Of a DNA stretch of 64,000 bases, positions 53,390 through 62,611 are shown piece after piece; positions within the stretch are counted from its first letter, which is position 1; each line of letters opens with the position of its first letter. The stretch spans positions 1,330,727-1,394,726 of the forward strand of contig NZ_FSRB01000002.1 of the NCBI RefSeq assembly GCF_900129635.1. Reading direction: 5' to 3'. The translations under genes and the position numbers were made by a program. The DNA is from Singulisphaera sp. GP187. GTDB taxonomy: Bacteria; Planctomycetota; Planctomycetia; Isosphaerales; Isosphaeraceae. The notes beneath the pieces were generated by a model. That model saw nothing but the letters and a program-made list of their open reading frames with translations, was not told the origin of the DNA and searched no databases.

Positions 53390-53454
53390 CGAGGCCGCAC
53401 GCGGACCGAGACGAGTTGACGCGTGGCCCCACCTCCATGGAAGGAGTGAGAGCC

Positions 53455-54825
53455 GTGCTACTGGCCCCTCGCGATGCGGCCCCTGATTTCGATCGCCATT
53501 TCCGCCGTGCCGTCTGGATCGCGGCGCTGATCACCATGGTGGGTGCCGCGTTGGTTTACGCCGACAAGGCGGCCGAAGACCGCAGCGCCTTCGTCCGCTG
53601 GCGGCACCAGGTGCTCCAGTTCTGGGATGGCGAGAACATCTATGACGAGATGCGGTTCCCGAACCCGCCGATCTTCCCGATCACGATTTATCCCCTGATG
53701 ACGCTCTCACCGGTCACAGGGGCACTCACCTGGTTCACGATCAAGGTCGCGCTCACCGCCGCCTCAATCTGGCTCTGCTTCCTGATGGTGCGACCTACCG
53801 GCGAACGGACGCTCCCCTCATGGATCCAGGGCTTTGTGCTGTTGCTCAGCCTGAGGCCGATTCTCAGCGATCTCCATCACGGGAATAACAACCTCATCAT
53901 CCTGTTCCTGGTGGTCGCCGCGCTCCAAGCCTGGCGGAAGGGCTACGACGTGCTCGCCGGCATCACGCTGGCGCTGGCGATCTCGTACAAAATCACTCCG
54001 GCGCTTTTCGTCCCCTACTTCCTCTACAAGCGATCGTGGCGGACCGTGGGTGCCACGATGCTCGGGATGGTTCTGTTCGTTCTCGTGATCCCGAGCGTGA
54101 TCCTCGGCCCGTCTTTCAACCTGCTCTGTTTGAAGACGTGGTGGCACGGGATGATGACCCCGTTCCTGGTCAACGACTTCGTGAGTCCGCAGGAGATGAA
54201 CCAGTCGATGGTCGGAGTCCTGACCCGGCTCCTGACCGACTCGAAGACGGGGGGCGGTCGCTACGACGTCCACCTCGATCTCAACCTGGTCTCCTGGTCC
54301 CCCGCGTTCGTGAAAGCACTTCTCAAAGGGATCTCGATCGGCCTGGTCGGCATGCTCGCCCTGCTCTGCCGGACGAAAACGAGTCGTCGCGATGATTCGA
54401 GGCTCCTCGGTGAGTTCGCGCTCATCGTCATGACCATGCTTTTCGTCTCGGAGCGGAGTTGGAAGCACCACTACGTCACCCTGCTCTTGCCCTACACCTA
54501 CCTTGTGTACCGGGTGGGGATGCCGGGACCGAAATGGCGGAGGGTGGCTTTGGGAGGCGCGCTCGCGCTCTCGGCGTTCCTGATCGCATCGACCTCGTCG
54601 GAGATTGGCGGAATCTTCGCGCACGGGCGGGGTCACAAACTGGCGCAAGGGTACGGCATGTTTCTCTGGGCGGGCGTGGTCTTATATATTGCCACGGCTT
54701 GGAGTGTTTGGGTGGAGGGCGGCGCCGATTGTGCCGATTATAGGGATATTGAGCCAGTGTCGCCGGAGCGGAGCACTTCGGCGCCTCACTGGGTGGGGAA
54801 GGCTCAGCCGACCATTTCCAGCTAA
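53455..54825 (+). CDS. GT87/DUF2029-type membrane glycosyltransferase
   Basis: A 456-residue polytopic enzyme. GTG 53455 has AAGGAG eight bases upstream; ATG 53437 is the alternative. It shows WIAALITMVGAALVYADKAA, then FWDGENIYDEMRFPNPPIFP, matching the conserved D-x-x-x-Y...P loop of the DUF2029 family (mannosyl/arabinofuranosyl transferases using polyprenyl-phosphate sugars), and ITLALAISYKITPALFVPYF, where K-x-x-P is conserved. About nine more helices follow. Likely an exopolysaccharide or lipid glycosylation enzyme. The tail after residue 415 is hydrophilic. Confidence 0.8.
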   Translation: MLLAPRDAAPDFDRHFRRAVWIAALITMVGAALVYADKAAEDRSAFVRWRHQVLQFWDGENIYDEMRFPNPPIFPITIYPLMTLSPVTGALTWFTIKVALTAASIWLCFLMVRPTGERTLPSWIQGFVLLLSLRPILSDLHHGNNNLIILFLVVAALQAWRKGYDVLAGITLALAISYKITPALFVPYFLYKRSWRTVGATMLGMVLFVLVIPSVILGPSFNLLCLKTWWHGMMTPFLVNDFVSPQEMNQSMVGVLTRLLTDSKTGGGRYDVHLDLNLVSWSPAFVKALLKGISIGLVGMLALLCRTKTSRRDDSRLLGEFALIVMTMLFVSERSWKHHYVTLLLPYTYLVYRVGMPGPKWRRVALGGALALSAFLIASTSSEIGGIFAHGRGHKLAQGYGMFLWAGVVLYIATAWSVWVEGGADCADYRDIEPVSPERSTSAPHWVGKAQPTISS

Positions 54826-54907
54826 ATCCGCTGGAACCGCTCAGGTGCATCTCCCCCCTGGTCTGTTGTTGAGCGATTCATCTCGGGCAGTGGCCAAGGA
54901 GGGCCTT

Positions 54908-55861
54908 ATGAACCCGTTCAAACGAGCACCTCGCCGACGTCAGCAGGTGCAACTCTGTGCCGAGGCGTTGGAAACCCGACAACTGCTCACAGGGGGTGCG
55001 GGCAATACCTTCGCGATCATCCCCGGCACCATCGACAAGCCCAACGGCACGGTCTCGGTCTCGTTCACGCTCGACCAGTCGCACTTCACCCGGCCGAAAG
55101 GAAAAGTGGCGATTGGCATCGACGTCGTGGCGGATCCATCGGGCAGCTTGAAGCCCTTGATCTCGTCGGTGACGGACCCCCACGGTAAGATCATTCCGCA
55201 AACGATCCACGCGATCTACGACCCGCACGTGAAGCATCGCCAGGTGGCCGGCGGTAAGGGCACGAGTGCGGTGATCAGCCCGATCGGCTCGTTCCCGAGT
55301 GATCCGTCCCAGCCGGTCACGTTTACGACCCAGGTCCAAGCCACGGGCAAGACGACCGGTAAGTTCTTGCTCGGGTTCTACTTGCCCGGCGACGCCAACG
55401 GCGACGGCAAGGTCGATCAGACCGACCTCAAGCTTGTTCGCTCGCTCCTGGGCTCGAAGGCGGGCGACAAACGATATTCGTTCGATGCCGATACGAATCG
55501 CGATGGCCGGATCACCGCGACCGATGTCGCTTACACCAAGCAAAACATGGGTGTGACGACGACGATCAGCCCCGTGATCGCCGCCAACCTCGACACGTCC
55601 AGTGTGAGCAACCCCGCGGGCCGTGCGAACAACATGCCCACGGCGCGATTCACCGGCACGGCCACACCGGGCGCCGCGATCACCTACGCCAATTCGTCCG
55701 ACCCCCAACAGGCGACGATCTCGACCACGGCCGACACCGCTGGGAACTACACCGTGATCACCCCGCTGAGCCTGGGTGACAACGTATTCGAGGTCACCTC
55801 GGTGGACGCGTTCGGGCAGACCATCAAGGGGAAGATCGCCGGGGTCACTTACAAACCCTGA
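54908..55861 (+). CDS. surface protein with dockerin-type EF repeats and LEPR-like start
   Basis: A 317-residue protein after a perfect AAGGAGG. The basic N-terminus (FKRAPRRRQQVQLCAEALET) leads to LETRQLLTGG, a variant of the LEPR-XLL motif. A beta domain (TVSVSFTLDQSHFTRPKGKV) is followed by a dockerin type I pair near residues 160-220: PGDANGDGKVDQTDLKLVRS and FDADTNRDGRITATDVAYTK, each with DxNxDGxxxxxD calcium loops. The C-terminus is a bacterial Ig-like repeat (RFTGTATPGAAITYANSSDP) of the type in large adhesins. It ends inside the last 13 bp of the convergent queG gene. Confidence 0.87.
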   Translation: MNPFKRAPRRRQQVQLCAEALETRQLLTGGAGNTFAIIPGTIDKPNGTVSVSFTLDQSHFTRPKGKVAIGIDVVADPSGSLKPLISSVTDPHGKIIPQTIHAIYDPHVKHRQVAGGKGTSAVISPIGSFPSDPSQPVTFTTQVQATGKTTGKFLLGFYLPGDANGDGKVDQTDLKLVRSLLGSKAGDKRYSFDADTNRDGRITATDVAYTKQNMGVTTTISPVIAANLDTSSVSNPAGRANNMPTARFTGTATPGAAITYANSSDPQQATISTTADTAGNYTVITPLSLGDNVFEVTSVDAFGQTIKGKIAGVTYKP

Positions 55862-57021
55862 GGCCGTTCTTCACACTCAGGAGTCGTCGAGTCCGCTTGA
55901 CCCGAACCGGACACAATCAAGGCCCGTTGGATCGCATCATGCGCCAACGGGTCTTGATCGTTGAGATGGGACTCGAGCGCCTGGATCGCCTCGTCCGAGC
56001 CGATCTGGCCCAGGGCCCGGGCCACGGATGAGCGAATCACCGGATCGGGATCGTCCAACAAGCCCGCGAGCGCCGGCACGGCCGAGGCTTCGCCGCTCGC
56101 CCCCAGCACGGACGCGGCGTTCCGGAGTAATCCGGAGCGTTTCGAACGTGCCAGTGCCGTTCCCTTGATCGCCTTGGAAAAGGTGGCCGGATCTTCGGCC
56201 AGCCACTCGACGAGGTTGGGGTGGGCCCACTCCTCCCCGGGGTCGAGTGCCGGCTCTCTGCCGGCCGATGCCTTGCGGTTCCATGGGCAGACGTCCTGGC
56301 AGATGTCACAGCCGAAGACCCAGCCGTCGAGCTGCCCTGCGACGTCGTCGGGGATCGGCCCCTTATGCTCGATCGTCCAGTAACTGATGCACCGTCGTGC
56401 GTCGAGTTGGTAAGGGCCGGTGAAGGCGTCGGTCGGGCAGGCGTCGAGGCAGCGGGTGCAGGTCCCGCAGTGGCTGGACTCGTGGGGCGGGTCGTAGTTC
56501 AGTTCGACATCGAGCAGCAATGCCCCCAGCAGGGTGAAACTGCCGAGGCGGCGGTTGATGAGCATCGTGTTCTTACCAACCCAGCCGAGCCCGGCGCGGC
56601 GCGCGAAATCACGTTCGAGCAACGGGGCGGTGTCGGTCACCGCGCGGCCGCGAACGGCCGGTTCCTCGACCTTGAGCCAGTCGAGGAGGGACTCGAGCCT
56701 GCGCCAGAAGACCTCGTGATAATCGGCGGCCCGAGCGTAGCGGGCGACCTTGCCCTGGGTCGGCCCCGCCGGCTCGGATTCCGGACGGCCGTACACGAAG
56801 CTCGCGACCACGACGGACCGTACGCCCTCGAGCAGCCGGTCGGGATGGGCCCGGGCCTCGGCCTGGCGTTCGAGGTATCCCATGCCCGCCGCATGCCCGG
56901 CCTGGAGCCAGTCCAGGTAGTGTGGGTAACTCGGGGGGCTCACCGCGGGCGCAATCCCGACCTGGTCGAAACCGAGTCGAAGGGCTTCAGACTTGAGACG
57001 AGCCGTCAGGTCCGGGTCCAT
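55849..57021 (-). CDS. queG: epoxyqueuosine reductase QueG with HEAT-like tail
   Basis: A 390-residue enzyme that reduces epoxyqueuosine to queuosine in tRNA, using cobalamin and two [4Fe-4S] clusters. Cluster cysteines are CGTCTRCLDACPTDAF (near residue 190) and CDICQDVCPWNRK (near 240). The N-terminal domain has FDQVGIAPAVSPPSYPHYLD and AGLGWVGKNTML. A C-terminal HEAT/PBS-lyase repeat (VPALAGLLDDPDPVIRSSVA, RALGQIGSDEAIQALESHLN) is common in long QueG forms. It begins 16 bp after metF, so both are likely one operon. Confidence 0.95.
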   Translation of the reverse strand: MDPDLTARLKSEALRLGFDQVGIAPAVSPPSYPHYLDWLQAGHAAGMGYLERQAEARAHPDRLLEGVRSVVVASFVYGRPESEPAGPTQGKVARYARAADYHEVFWRRLESLLDWLKVEEPAVRGRAVTDTAPLLERDFARRAGLGWVGKNTMLINRRLGSFTLLGALLLDVELNYDPPHESSHCGTCTRCLDACPTDAFTGPYQLDARRCISYWTIEHKGPIPDDVAGQLDGWVFGCDICQDVCPWNRKASAGREPALDPGEEWAHPNLVEWLAEDPATFSKAIKGTALARSKRSGLLRNAASVLGASGEASAVPALAGLLDDPDPVIRSSVARALGQIGSDEAIQALESHLNDQDPLAHDAIQRALIVSGSGQADSTTPECEERPQGL

Positions 57022-57037
57022 TGGCGGGCTTTCGGGG

Positions 57038-57949
57038 TCAGGCTTGTCGTAGCCCGACCGAGTCTTTCACGCCGAGGTTCTCGTAGATCCGCCGGGTCGC
57101 ATCCGAGCGGTTCAAGGTGTAGAAGTGCAACCCACGGACGTTATTGTCGAGCAGGTCACGGCATTGCTCGGTCGCCCAATGGATGCCCACCCGCTCGCGG
57201 GCCTCGGGGTCGTCGCCGCAGCGATCGAGTGATTTCAAGAGCCGGGCCGGAAACCGGGCGCCGAGGGCCAACTCGGCCATGCGGCTGATATTGGTGTCGC
57301 GCGTGATCGGCATGATGCCGGCGAGAATTGGCACCTTGATCCCCGCATACTCACAGCGCTCGCGGAAGTCATAGAAATCCGCGTTGGAGAAGAAGAGTTG
57401 GGTGCAGATGTAGTCGGCACCGGCATCGACTTTCCGCTTCAGGTGGTCCATCTCGCTCAGCCGGTTCGGCGTGGACGGATGCCCTTCGGGAAAGCCGGCG
57501 ACGCCGATTCCAAACCCGCGCGGGTGGGCTTGGGAGGTGCGTGATTTAATGAACGCGACCAGCCCGGCCGCATGCTGGAAGGCGTCGTTACCGCGGTTGT
57601 AATCGACCAGGTTGCGCGGCGGGTCGCCGCCGAGGGCCAAGATGTTTTCAATTCCCGAGCTGGCGTAGCGGTCGAGGATCGAGGCCAAATCATCCATGCC
57701 ATGGCAGACACAGGTCAGGTGGGAGACCGCGGTCAGGTTCGTCTCGCTCTGGATCCGGATGACCAGGTCGTGGGTTCGCTCGCGGGTCGAGCCCCCTGCC
57801 CCGTAGGTGACCGAGACGAACGAGGGTTGCAAGACTTGGAGCTGTTCGATGTTCCGGAAGAGGTCACTGGACGACTTGTCGGTCTTCGGCGGGAAGAACT
57901 CGAAGCTGAACGTAGTGGGATGAGCTTTGAAGATGTCGAGTATATGCAT
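57038..57949 (-). CDS. metF: methylenetetrahydrofolate reductase MetF
   Basis: A 303-residue FAD enzyme reducing 5,10-methylene-THF to 5-methyl-THF for methionine synthesis. It has FSFEFFPPKTDKSSSDLFRN with the catalytic Glu, FVSVTYGAGGSTRERTHDLV, LACVCHGMDDLASILDRYAS-like, ILALGGDPPRNLV, AGADYICTQLFFSNADFYDF and VPILAGIMPITRDTNISRMA, matching the MetF family over its whole length. ATG 57949 is preferred to the frame from 57985. The next gene, queG, is 16 bp on. Confidence 0.95.
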   Translation of the reverse strand: MHILDIFKAHPTTFSFEFFPPKTDKSSSDLFRNIEQLQVLQPSFVSVTYGAGGSTRERTHDLVIRIQSETNLTAVSHLTCVCHGMDDLASILDRYASSGIENILALGGDPPRNLVDYNRGNDAFQHAAGLVAFIKSRTSQAHPRGFGIGVAGFPEGHPSTPNRLSEMDHLKRKVDAGADYICTQLFFSNADFYDFRERCEYAGIKVPILAGIMPITRDTNISRMAELALGARFPARLLKSLDRCGDDPEARERVGIHWATEQCRDLLDNNVRGLHFYTLNRSDATRRIYENLGVKDSVGLRQA

Positions 57950-58051
57950 GCTGATGCTCGTCCGTGATCTTCCGGAGCTTGCCACGATGCGATGATCTTA
58001 AGACAGGATAACCGGGGCAACCTGGGAATGGGAGTCGAATTTAAAAGCCGG

Positions 58052-58738
58052 TTATTTCGGGAGCCGTTTCGAGTTCGGGGCACTGACCTCCCGCTTGGGG
58101 CAGATCGAGGCGATGGCGCATTCGCCGCACCGTGGGCGGATCGCCACGCAGGTTCGCCGCCCGTGCTCGATCAGGCGATGGCTGAAGTCCACCCAATGCT
58201 TGCGCGGGATGATCTGGACGAGGTCGCGTTCGATCGTGACCGGATCGCGGCCCGTGGTCAGGCCGAGCCGGAACGAGAGCCGCTTGACGTGGGTATCGAC
58301 AACCACCCCCGACGCGATCGCGAACGCATTGCCGAGGACGACGTGGGCCGTCTTCCGGCCGACGCCCGGCAAGGCGGTCAGCGCGTCGAGATCGCTCGGG
58401 ATCTCGCCACCGTGTAGTGCGACGACCAGGGTCGCCATCGCCACGAGGTTTTTCGCTTTCGCCCGGAAGAATCCGGTCGAATGGATCAGCTCCTCGACCT
58501 CGGAGAGGTCGGCTTTGGCTAGAGCCTGGGGATCGGGAAAGCGGGCGAACAACGCGGGGGTGACCATGTTGACTCGCGCGTCGGTGCATTGCGCCGAGAG
58601 GATGGTCGCGACGAGCAGCTCGTAGGGATTGCGATGGACCAGGGCGCACTCGACCGTCGGGTAGAGCTGAACCAGGGAGCGAACCACCTGCTTGGCCTGG
58701 AGAGCGGGATCATCATTGGGCTGCGGAAGCCGAGGCAT
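58052..58738 (-). CDS. nth: endonuclease III (Nth)
   Basis: A 228-residue base-excision repair glycosylase/AP lyase removing oxidised pyrimidines. It has the helix-hairpin-helix LPGVGRKTAHVVLGNAF with the catalytic Lys, the catalytic Asp in VVVDTHVKRLSFRLG, and the [4Fe-4S] loop CVAIRPRCGECAIASICPK with C-x6-C-x2-C-x5-C spacing. Length is typical. ATG 58738 follows GAGAGGACGC; ATG 58756 is possible. It stands alone. Confidence 0.96.
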   Translation of the reverse strand: MPRLPQPNDDPALQAKQVVRSLVQLYPTVECALVHRNPYELLVATILSAQCTDARVNMVTPALFARFPDPQALAKADLSEVEELIHSTGFFRAKAKNLVAMATLVVALHGGEIPSDLDALTALPGVGRKTAHVVLGNAFAIASGVVVDTHVKRLSFRLGLTTGRDPVTIERDLVQIIPRKHWVDFSHRLIEHGRRTCVAIRPRCGECAIASICPKREVSAPNSKRLPK

Positions 58739-59174
58739 CGCGTTGCGTCCTCTCACCTGAGGCCTGTTCGGGCTCTGAGGTCATGATCGTAGCCGGTCGC
58801 CCACGCCTGTCAATCGCGGCCGGCATCGCCGAACGCGACCGCAGGCCCCTGCCCCGGACGCCTCCCAACGGATCGCAGCAAGCAAGGAGGCGACCCCGTT
58901 CGCGCTACGTCCATCTTCTTTTATCTTCGGCGATTGCGTTCGTGCTGAGCGAGATCAACCTCCGGGACGATCGGCGGCTCCCATTTCTCGAGGACGAGGT
59001 CCGGCTTGGGCGACGACTGGAGATTTGGGGCGTCAGGCGCGATGTCGAATCTCGGGGTGAGTGCCTACAATGGGGCACGACGCTGAACATCGAAGCCGAT
59101 TCTGCCTGCCCCCATCGTCCTCAACCTGGACTCAGGCCAAACCTCACCCCCGTGGAACGTGGAAGGCGATCCCG
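58739..59174. other. intergenic region without a recognisable gene
   Basis: 436 bases between the nth start and the DUF6398 gene. A frame from 58783 overlaps it but has low-complexity, basic translation and overlaps the next gene, so it is not called. Promoters for both neighbours are expected here. Confidence 0.45.
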
Positions 59175-59708
59175 ATGGCGACCAAGAAGCTGAATTCAAG
59201 TGAAGAGCCGGTGGTCCCGGCCGCGATCCGCCCTGTTTATGACACCATCGCGGTCCTGACCGACACCTTCTGCCGGGAGCACCTGACTGAGGAGTATGCA
59301 GTCCTCTGTCGCCAACTCGCCGGGGCGCTGGCGCGCAAACGACCGTCTCCCTTGCTCGGCGGTAAACCGACGACCTGGGCCTGTGGGATCGTCCGCACGA
59401 TCGGCTGGGTCAACTACCTCGACGACCGCAATCAGAAGCCGCACATGAAGCTGACGGCCATTGACAAGGCGTTCGGAGTTGCCGAGAGCACCGGCCAGGG
59501 GAAGTCGAAGGCGATCAGGAGCCTATTCAAGATCCATAACTCCGAGCCGCAATGGACGTTGCCCAGTCAGAAGAAGCCGACCGCAATGTCCTGGATGATT
59601 CCGATCAACGGCTTCATCGTGGACGCCCGGATTCTCAAGCGGGAGTTCCAGGAAGAGGCATTGCGGAAGGGCTTGATTCCCTATATCCCGGAGAAAGAGG
59701 ATCGCTGA
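59175..59708 (+). CDS. DUF6398-type protein
   Basis: A 177-residue soluble protein. It starts after GGAAGG and holds a well-conserved block: RPVYDTIAVLTDTFCREHLT, ALARKRPSPLLGGKPTTWAC, GIVRTIGWVNYLDDRNQKPH and IDKAFGVAESTGQGKSKAIR. I know this block as DUF6398, sometimes joined to a plasmid pRiA4b-type domain; here it is alone. A short Trp/Arg-rich tail follows. The function is unknown; two cysteines lie in the conserved part. Confidence 0.75.
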   Translation: MATKKLNSSEEPVVPAAIRPVYDTIAVLTDTFCREHLTEEYAVLCRQLAGALARKRPSPLLGGKPTTWACGIVRTIGWVNYLDDRNQKPHMKLTAIDKAFGVAESTGQGKSKAIRSLFKIHNSEPQWTLPSQKKPTAMSWMIPINGFIVDARILKREFQEEALRKGLIPYIPEKEDR

Positions 59709-59803
59709 GGCCGCCGACCTCGAGCCGCCTTCAGAGCGTCTCACAAGACCCTGTGGGGGCTGGCGGGACCCCCATGGGCTTGTCGTGTTGTCTGATTGAA
59801 ATT

Positions 59804-59840
59804 CCCTGGGACCGTGGGCGGGTCGCCCGCAGTCCCAGGG
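59804..59840. repeat. type A palindromic repeat, short copy
   Basis: CCCTGGGACCGTGGGCG (59804-59820) pairs with CGCCCGCAGTCCCAGGG (59824-59840) with two wobble pairs around GGT. Its core matches the inverted repeat at 16807-16885. It lies 95 bp after the DUF6398 gene and may also work as that gene's terminator. Confidence 0.75.
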
Positions 59841-59993
59841 GGTGGGGAGGGACTTCGCTAGGCCGGTGGTGTTCCTGAACCGTTTTACCTTTGACCGGGC
59901 GGAACATTCGATAGCCTCTGCCGCGGTGAAAAGGCTTCAGTGTGTTTTGGCTTGTTGCAAACCGTGCCTCTCTCTTTTTGCGGGACTCGACCA

Positions 59994-60689
59994 ATGGCCG
60001 ATGACGGTGACCTGAAAGCGTTTCGCAACGTCTGCCGGCTCTTTCCCCTCCCGGGCCTCGTTTTTTTTCCGCATGCGATCCTTCCCCTGCATATCTTCGA
60101 GCCACGCTACCGCCAGATGACCGAGGATGCGCTGGCCGAGGGCGACCGGCTGATTACGATGGTCCAGCAGCGCGACGACGCGCCCGAGTCCGCGGCGGGA
60201 GTCCCCGCGGTCGAGGAGATCGCCTGTTTGGGACGGATCTTCCAACATCAGCGGCTTCCCGACGGCCGGTTCAACCTCCTCTTGCTCGGGCTGAAGCGAG
60301 TTCGGCTGGGCCGCGAGCTTCCGTCGGAAAAGCTCTATCGACTGGCCGAAGCCGAGACGCTTGAGGACGTCGATCTTGGCCCTCCCGAAGGCGATCATCG
60401 TCGGAACGATCTCCACGACCTGTTCCGGGAGGTTGTCAGTCGAACCGGCCCCGGACCGAACCACGCGGATCAGGTTGCCTTGCTCGAGACCTCACTCTCC
60501 CTCGGGCCGCTCACCGACCTCGTCGCCTACACTCTCGGGCTCCCGGTGGAACTGAAGCAGAGTCTTTTGGCCGAGACTCGCGTGACGCATCGCGCCGATG
60601 CGTTGATGGAGATTCTCGGGCGAATCCTCGCTCAGCGACCGCAATCGACCCCAGGGCCGATCTTCCCTCCCCCGTTCAGTTCGAACTAG
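59994..60689 (+). CDS. LON substrate-binding domain protein
   Basis: A 231-residue protein consisting of the LON N-terminal (PUA-like) domain only: FPLPGLVFFPHAILPLHIFE, YRQMTEDALAEGDRLITMVQ, GRIFQHQRLPDGRFNLLLLG and a helical second half (VALLETSLSLGPLTDLVAYT). There is no AAA or protease domain, as in other standalone LON-domain proteins. It probably binds unfolded proteins or adapts them for degradation. Start ATG 59994; the frame upstream is not protein-like. Confidence 0.9.
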   Translation: MADDGDLKAFRNVCRLFPLPGLVFFPHAILPLHIFEPRYRQMTEDALAEGDRLITMVQQRDDAPESAAGVPAVEEIACLGRIFQHQRLPDGRFNLLLLGLKRVRLGRELPSEKLYRLAEAETLEDVDLGPPEGDHRRNDLHDLFREVVSRTGPGPNHADQVALLETSLSLGPLTDLVAYTLGLPVELKQSLLAETRVTHRADALMEILGRILAQRPQSTPGPIFPPPFSSN

Positions 60690-60844
60690 CCGCGGCCCTG
60701 TGCTTGATTTTCGCGGTTCGCGGCCTTAGAATAGGGATTCCGAATTTTACGGAACTAGAAAAGCTGCCTTGATTTACAGACGTCGCGAAGTCGGTCGACC
60801 CAGTCGCGACCAGCCTCGGTGACTACCCGCTTGAGATCGTGATC

Positions 60845-61513
60845 ATGTCCGAGGCTTTTCCGTCGGAACGCAGTGGCTACGATTGCGGAGACAGTGCGTT
60901 CGACGACGACAAAGAAGACGAGATTGCCAGAGTGGCCGACACCAAGATCGACCTCGAACGTATCCGGGGTGCGGTTCGGGAAATTCTGATCGCCGTGGGG
61001 GAAGACCCCGACCGTGAAGGACTTCGCGATACTCCCGACCGCGTGGCTCGGATGTATGCCGAGGTGTTTCAAGGGTTGCACCAAGACCCAAAAGTTCATC
61101 TCCAAAAGCTTTTCACTCAGAAATATGACGAGATGGTCCTGATCAAGGACATCCGTTTCGAGAGCTTTTGCGAGCATCATCTTCTGCCGTTTATTGGCCA
61201 GGCCCACGTGGCCTATTTGCCGAACGGCAAAGTGATCGGGCTCTCGAAGATTCCGCGCGTGATCGACGTGCTCGCGAAGCGTCCGCAGATGCAGGAACGT
61301 TTGACCGAAGACGTGGCCGATCTCCTCATGAAGGAGCTCGACGCCCGCGGTGTGGCCGTCGTGATCGAGGCCAGCCACAGTTGCATGACCGTCCGCGGGG
61401 TTCATAAGCCGGGCAGTTCGTTCGTCACGAGCGCCATGCGCGGGGCCTTCAAGGAACGGCTGGCGACTCGGCATGAAGTGCTCTCGCTGATCTTTGGCGG
61501 CAAGCAGACCTGA
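60845..61513 (+). CDS. folE: GTP cyclohydrolase I FolE
   Basis: A 222-residue zinc enzyme that turns GTP into dihydroneopterin triphosphate for folate, and for queuosine via QueD. It has an acidic N-terminal extension (CGDSAFDDDKEDEIARVADT), then IRGAVREILIAVGEDPDREG, DTPDRVARMYAEVF, the zinc site FCEHHLLPFIGQAHVAYLP with Cys and His, IGLSKIPRVIDVLAKRPQMQ and SHSCMTVRGVHKPGS. ATG 60845 or GTG 60839 may start it. Typical length. Confidence 0.96.
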   Translation: MSEAFPSERSGYDCGDSAFDDDKEDEIARVADTKIDLERIRGAVREILIAVGEDPDREGLRDTPDRVARMYAEVFQGLHQDPKVHLQKLFTQKYDEMVLIKDIRFESFCEHHLLPFIGQAHVAYLPNGKVIGLSKIPRVIDVLAKRPQMQERLTEDVADLLMKELDARGVAVVIEASHSCMTVRGVHKPGSSFVTSAMRGAFKERLATRHEVLSLIFGGKQT

Positions 61514-61622
61514 GGCGGCTGTTGCCGTCGCGAGAGGCTTGGTTCGGATCGGATCGGATCGGGCTGCCGTTCGCGTGCGAGTGACTCCGAAAACCGCGGC
61601 CCTTGAGAGTCCGGCGAGACCG

Positions 61623-62381
61623 ATGCCGATACCGATGATCCCGCTGCTGGCTGATTTCGCGATTCGCCTGGCGTGCGGCCTGGCCTTATTACTGTTGGTC
61701 ACTCCCTGGCGGATCGTCCCCCCCGCGTTCTTCAGAACGCACGCTCAGATTATCCTCGGCCTCCTCGTTCTGGCTGCGCTCGATCTATCGAGGACGGGGG
61801 TGAATGCCCCGGCCGGAGTCATCATCGGCGCGGCTGTCCTCGGATACTTCGCCACGATCACGTGGGGCCTCGGTCTGGTCCGGCTGGCATTACCGATCAC
61901 GGTTGCCATTGTGCTCGCCACCGGAGGCATTCTCAGCGTCGTGTCGCGCGATCCGAGGGCCGCGACCTGGACACTCACCGCCAGCGGTCGGCTGGCCTCC
62001 GCGTTTCTGATGGGCTCGACGTTCACGGCGATGCTCCTGGGGCATCACTATCTCACGGCCCCGGCCATGTCGATTGCGCCCCTCCGGCGGTTCGTGAAGT
62101 GTATGGCCTGGGGGCTTGGGATCAGGGCGTTCGTGGCGGGGCTCAGTCTCTGGTTCTGGTTCAATAGTCCTCCCGGCTCGAGCTTTTCGGCGGGTGTCTC
62201 GCCTCTTTTCTTGACGATTCGCTGGGGAATGGGCTTCGCCGGCCTGGCCTTGGCCACCGTGATGACCTGGAAAACCGTGGAAATCCGTTCGACGCAATCG
62301 GCGACCGGCATCCTCTATATTGCGGTCATCTTCGTGTTGATCGGAGAGCTGACTTCATTGTATTCCCCTGCGATGGGGTGA
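61623..62381 (+). CDS. hypothetical polytopic membrane protein
   Basis: A 252-residue protein with about seven hydrophobic helices, for example FAIRLACGLALLLLVTPWRI, IILGLLVLAALDLSRTG, ALPITVAIVLATGGILSVVS and GILYIAVIFVLIGELTSLYS. A GHHYLTAPAM motif in the middle (HH) is noteworthy, seen in quinol- or haem-interacting membrane proteins, but no family can be named. It follows folE by 110 bp on the same strand. Confidence 0.72.
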   Translation: MPIPMIPLLADFAIRLACGLALLLLVTPWRIVPPAFFRTHAQIILGLLVLAALDLSRTGVNAPAGVIIGAAVLGYFATITWGLGLVRLALPITVAIVLATGGILSVVSRDPRAATWTLTASGRLASAFLMGSTFTAMLLGHHYLTAPAMSIAPLRRFVKCMAWGLGIRAFVAGLSLWFWFNSPPGSSFSAGVSPLFLTIRWGMGFAGLALATVMTWKTVEIRSTQSATGILYIAVIFVLIGELTSLYSPAMG

Positions 62382-62611
62382 CAGTGGGTCGCGAGCCGGC
62401 CGTCTATCGCGCGGGCGGGTGGAAACGGTAGAATGAAAGGTTCGCGACGAGGTGCGGAATTGGGGGAGGGTGAGTCGGTCGTTCGCGGGCGGTATCGAGT
62501 GAACGACCACGGGGATTTTTGAGTCGAGCCGGTGCGAATCCTGAGTTGCGGCGGCGGCCTGATCATCCAAAAGGGGCGCGGGCGCGATCACGCAGAAAAT
62601 AAGGGCGGCCG

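Noticed and set aside
58783..59193. 136-residue frame between nth and the DUF6398 gene
   Set aside because: Basic low-complexity translation, overlaps the next start and has no ribosome site worth naming.
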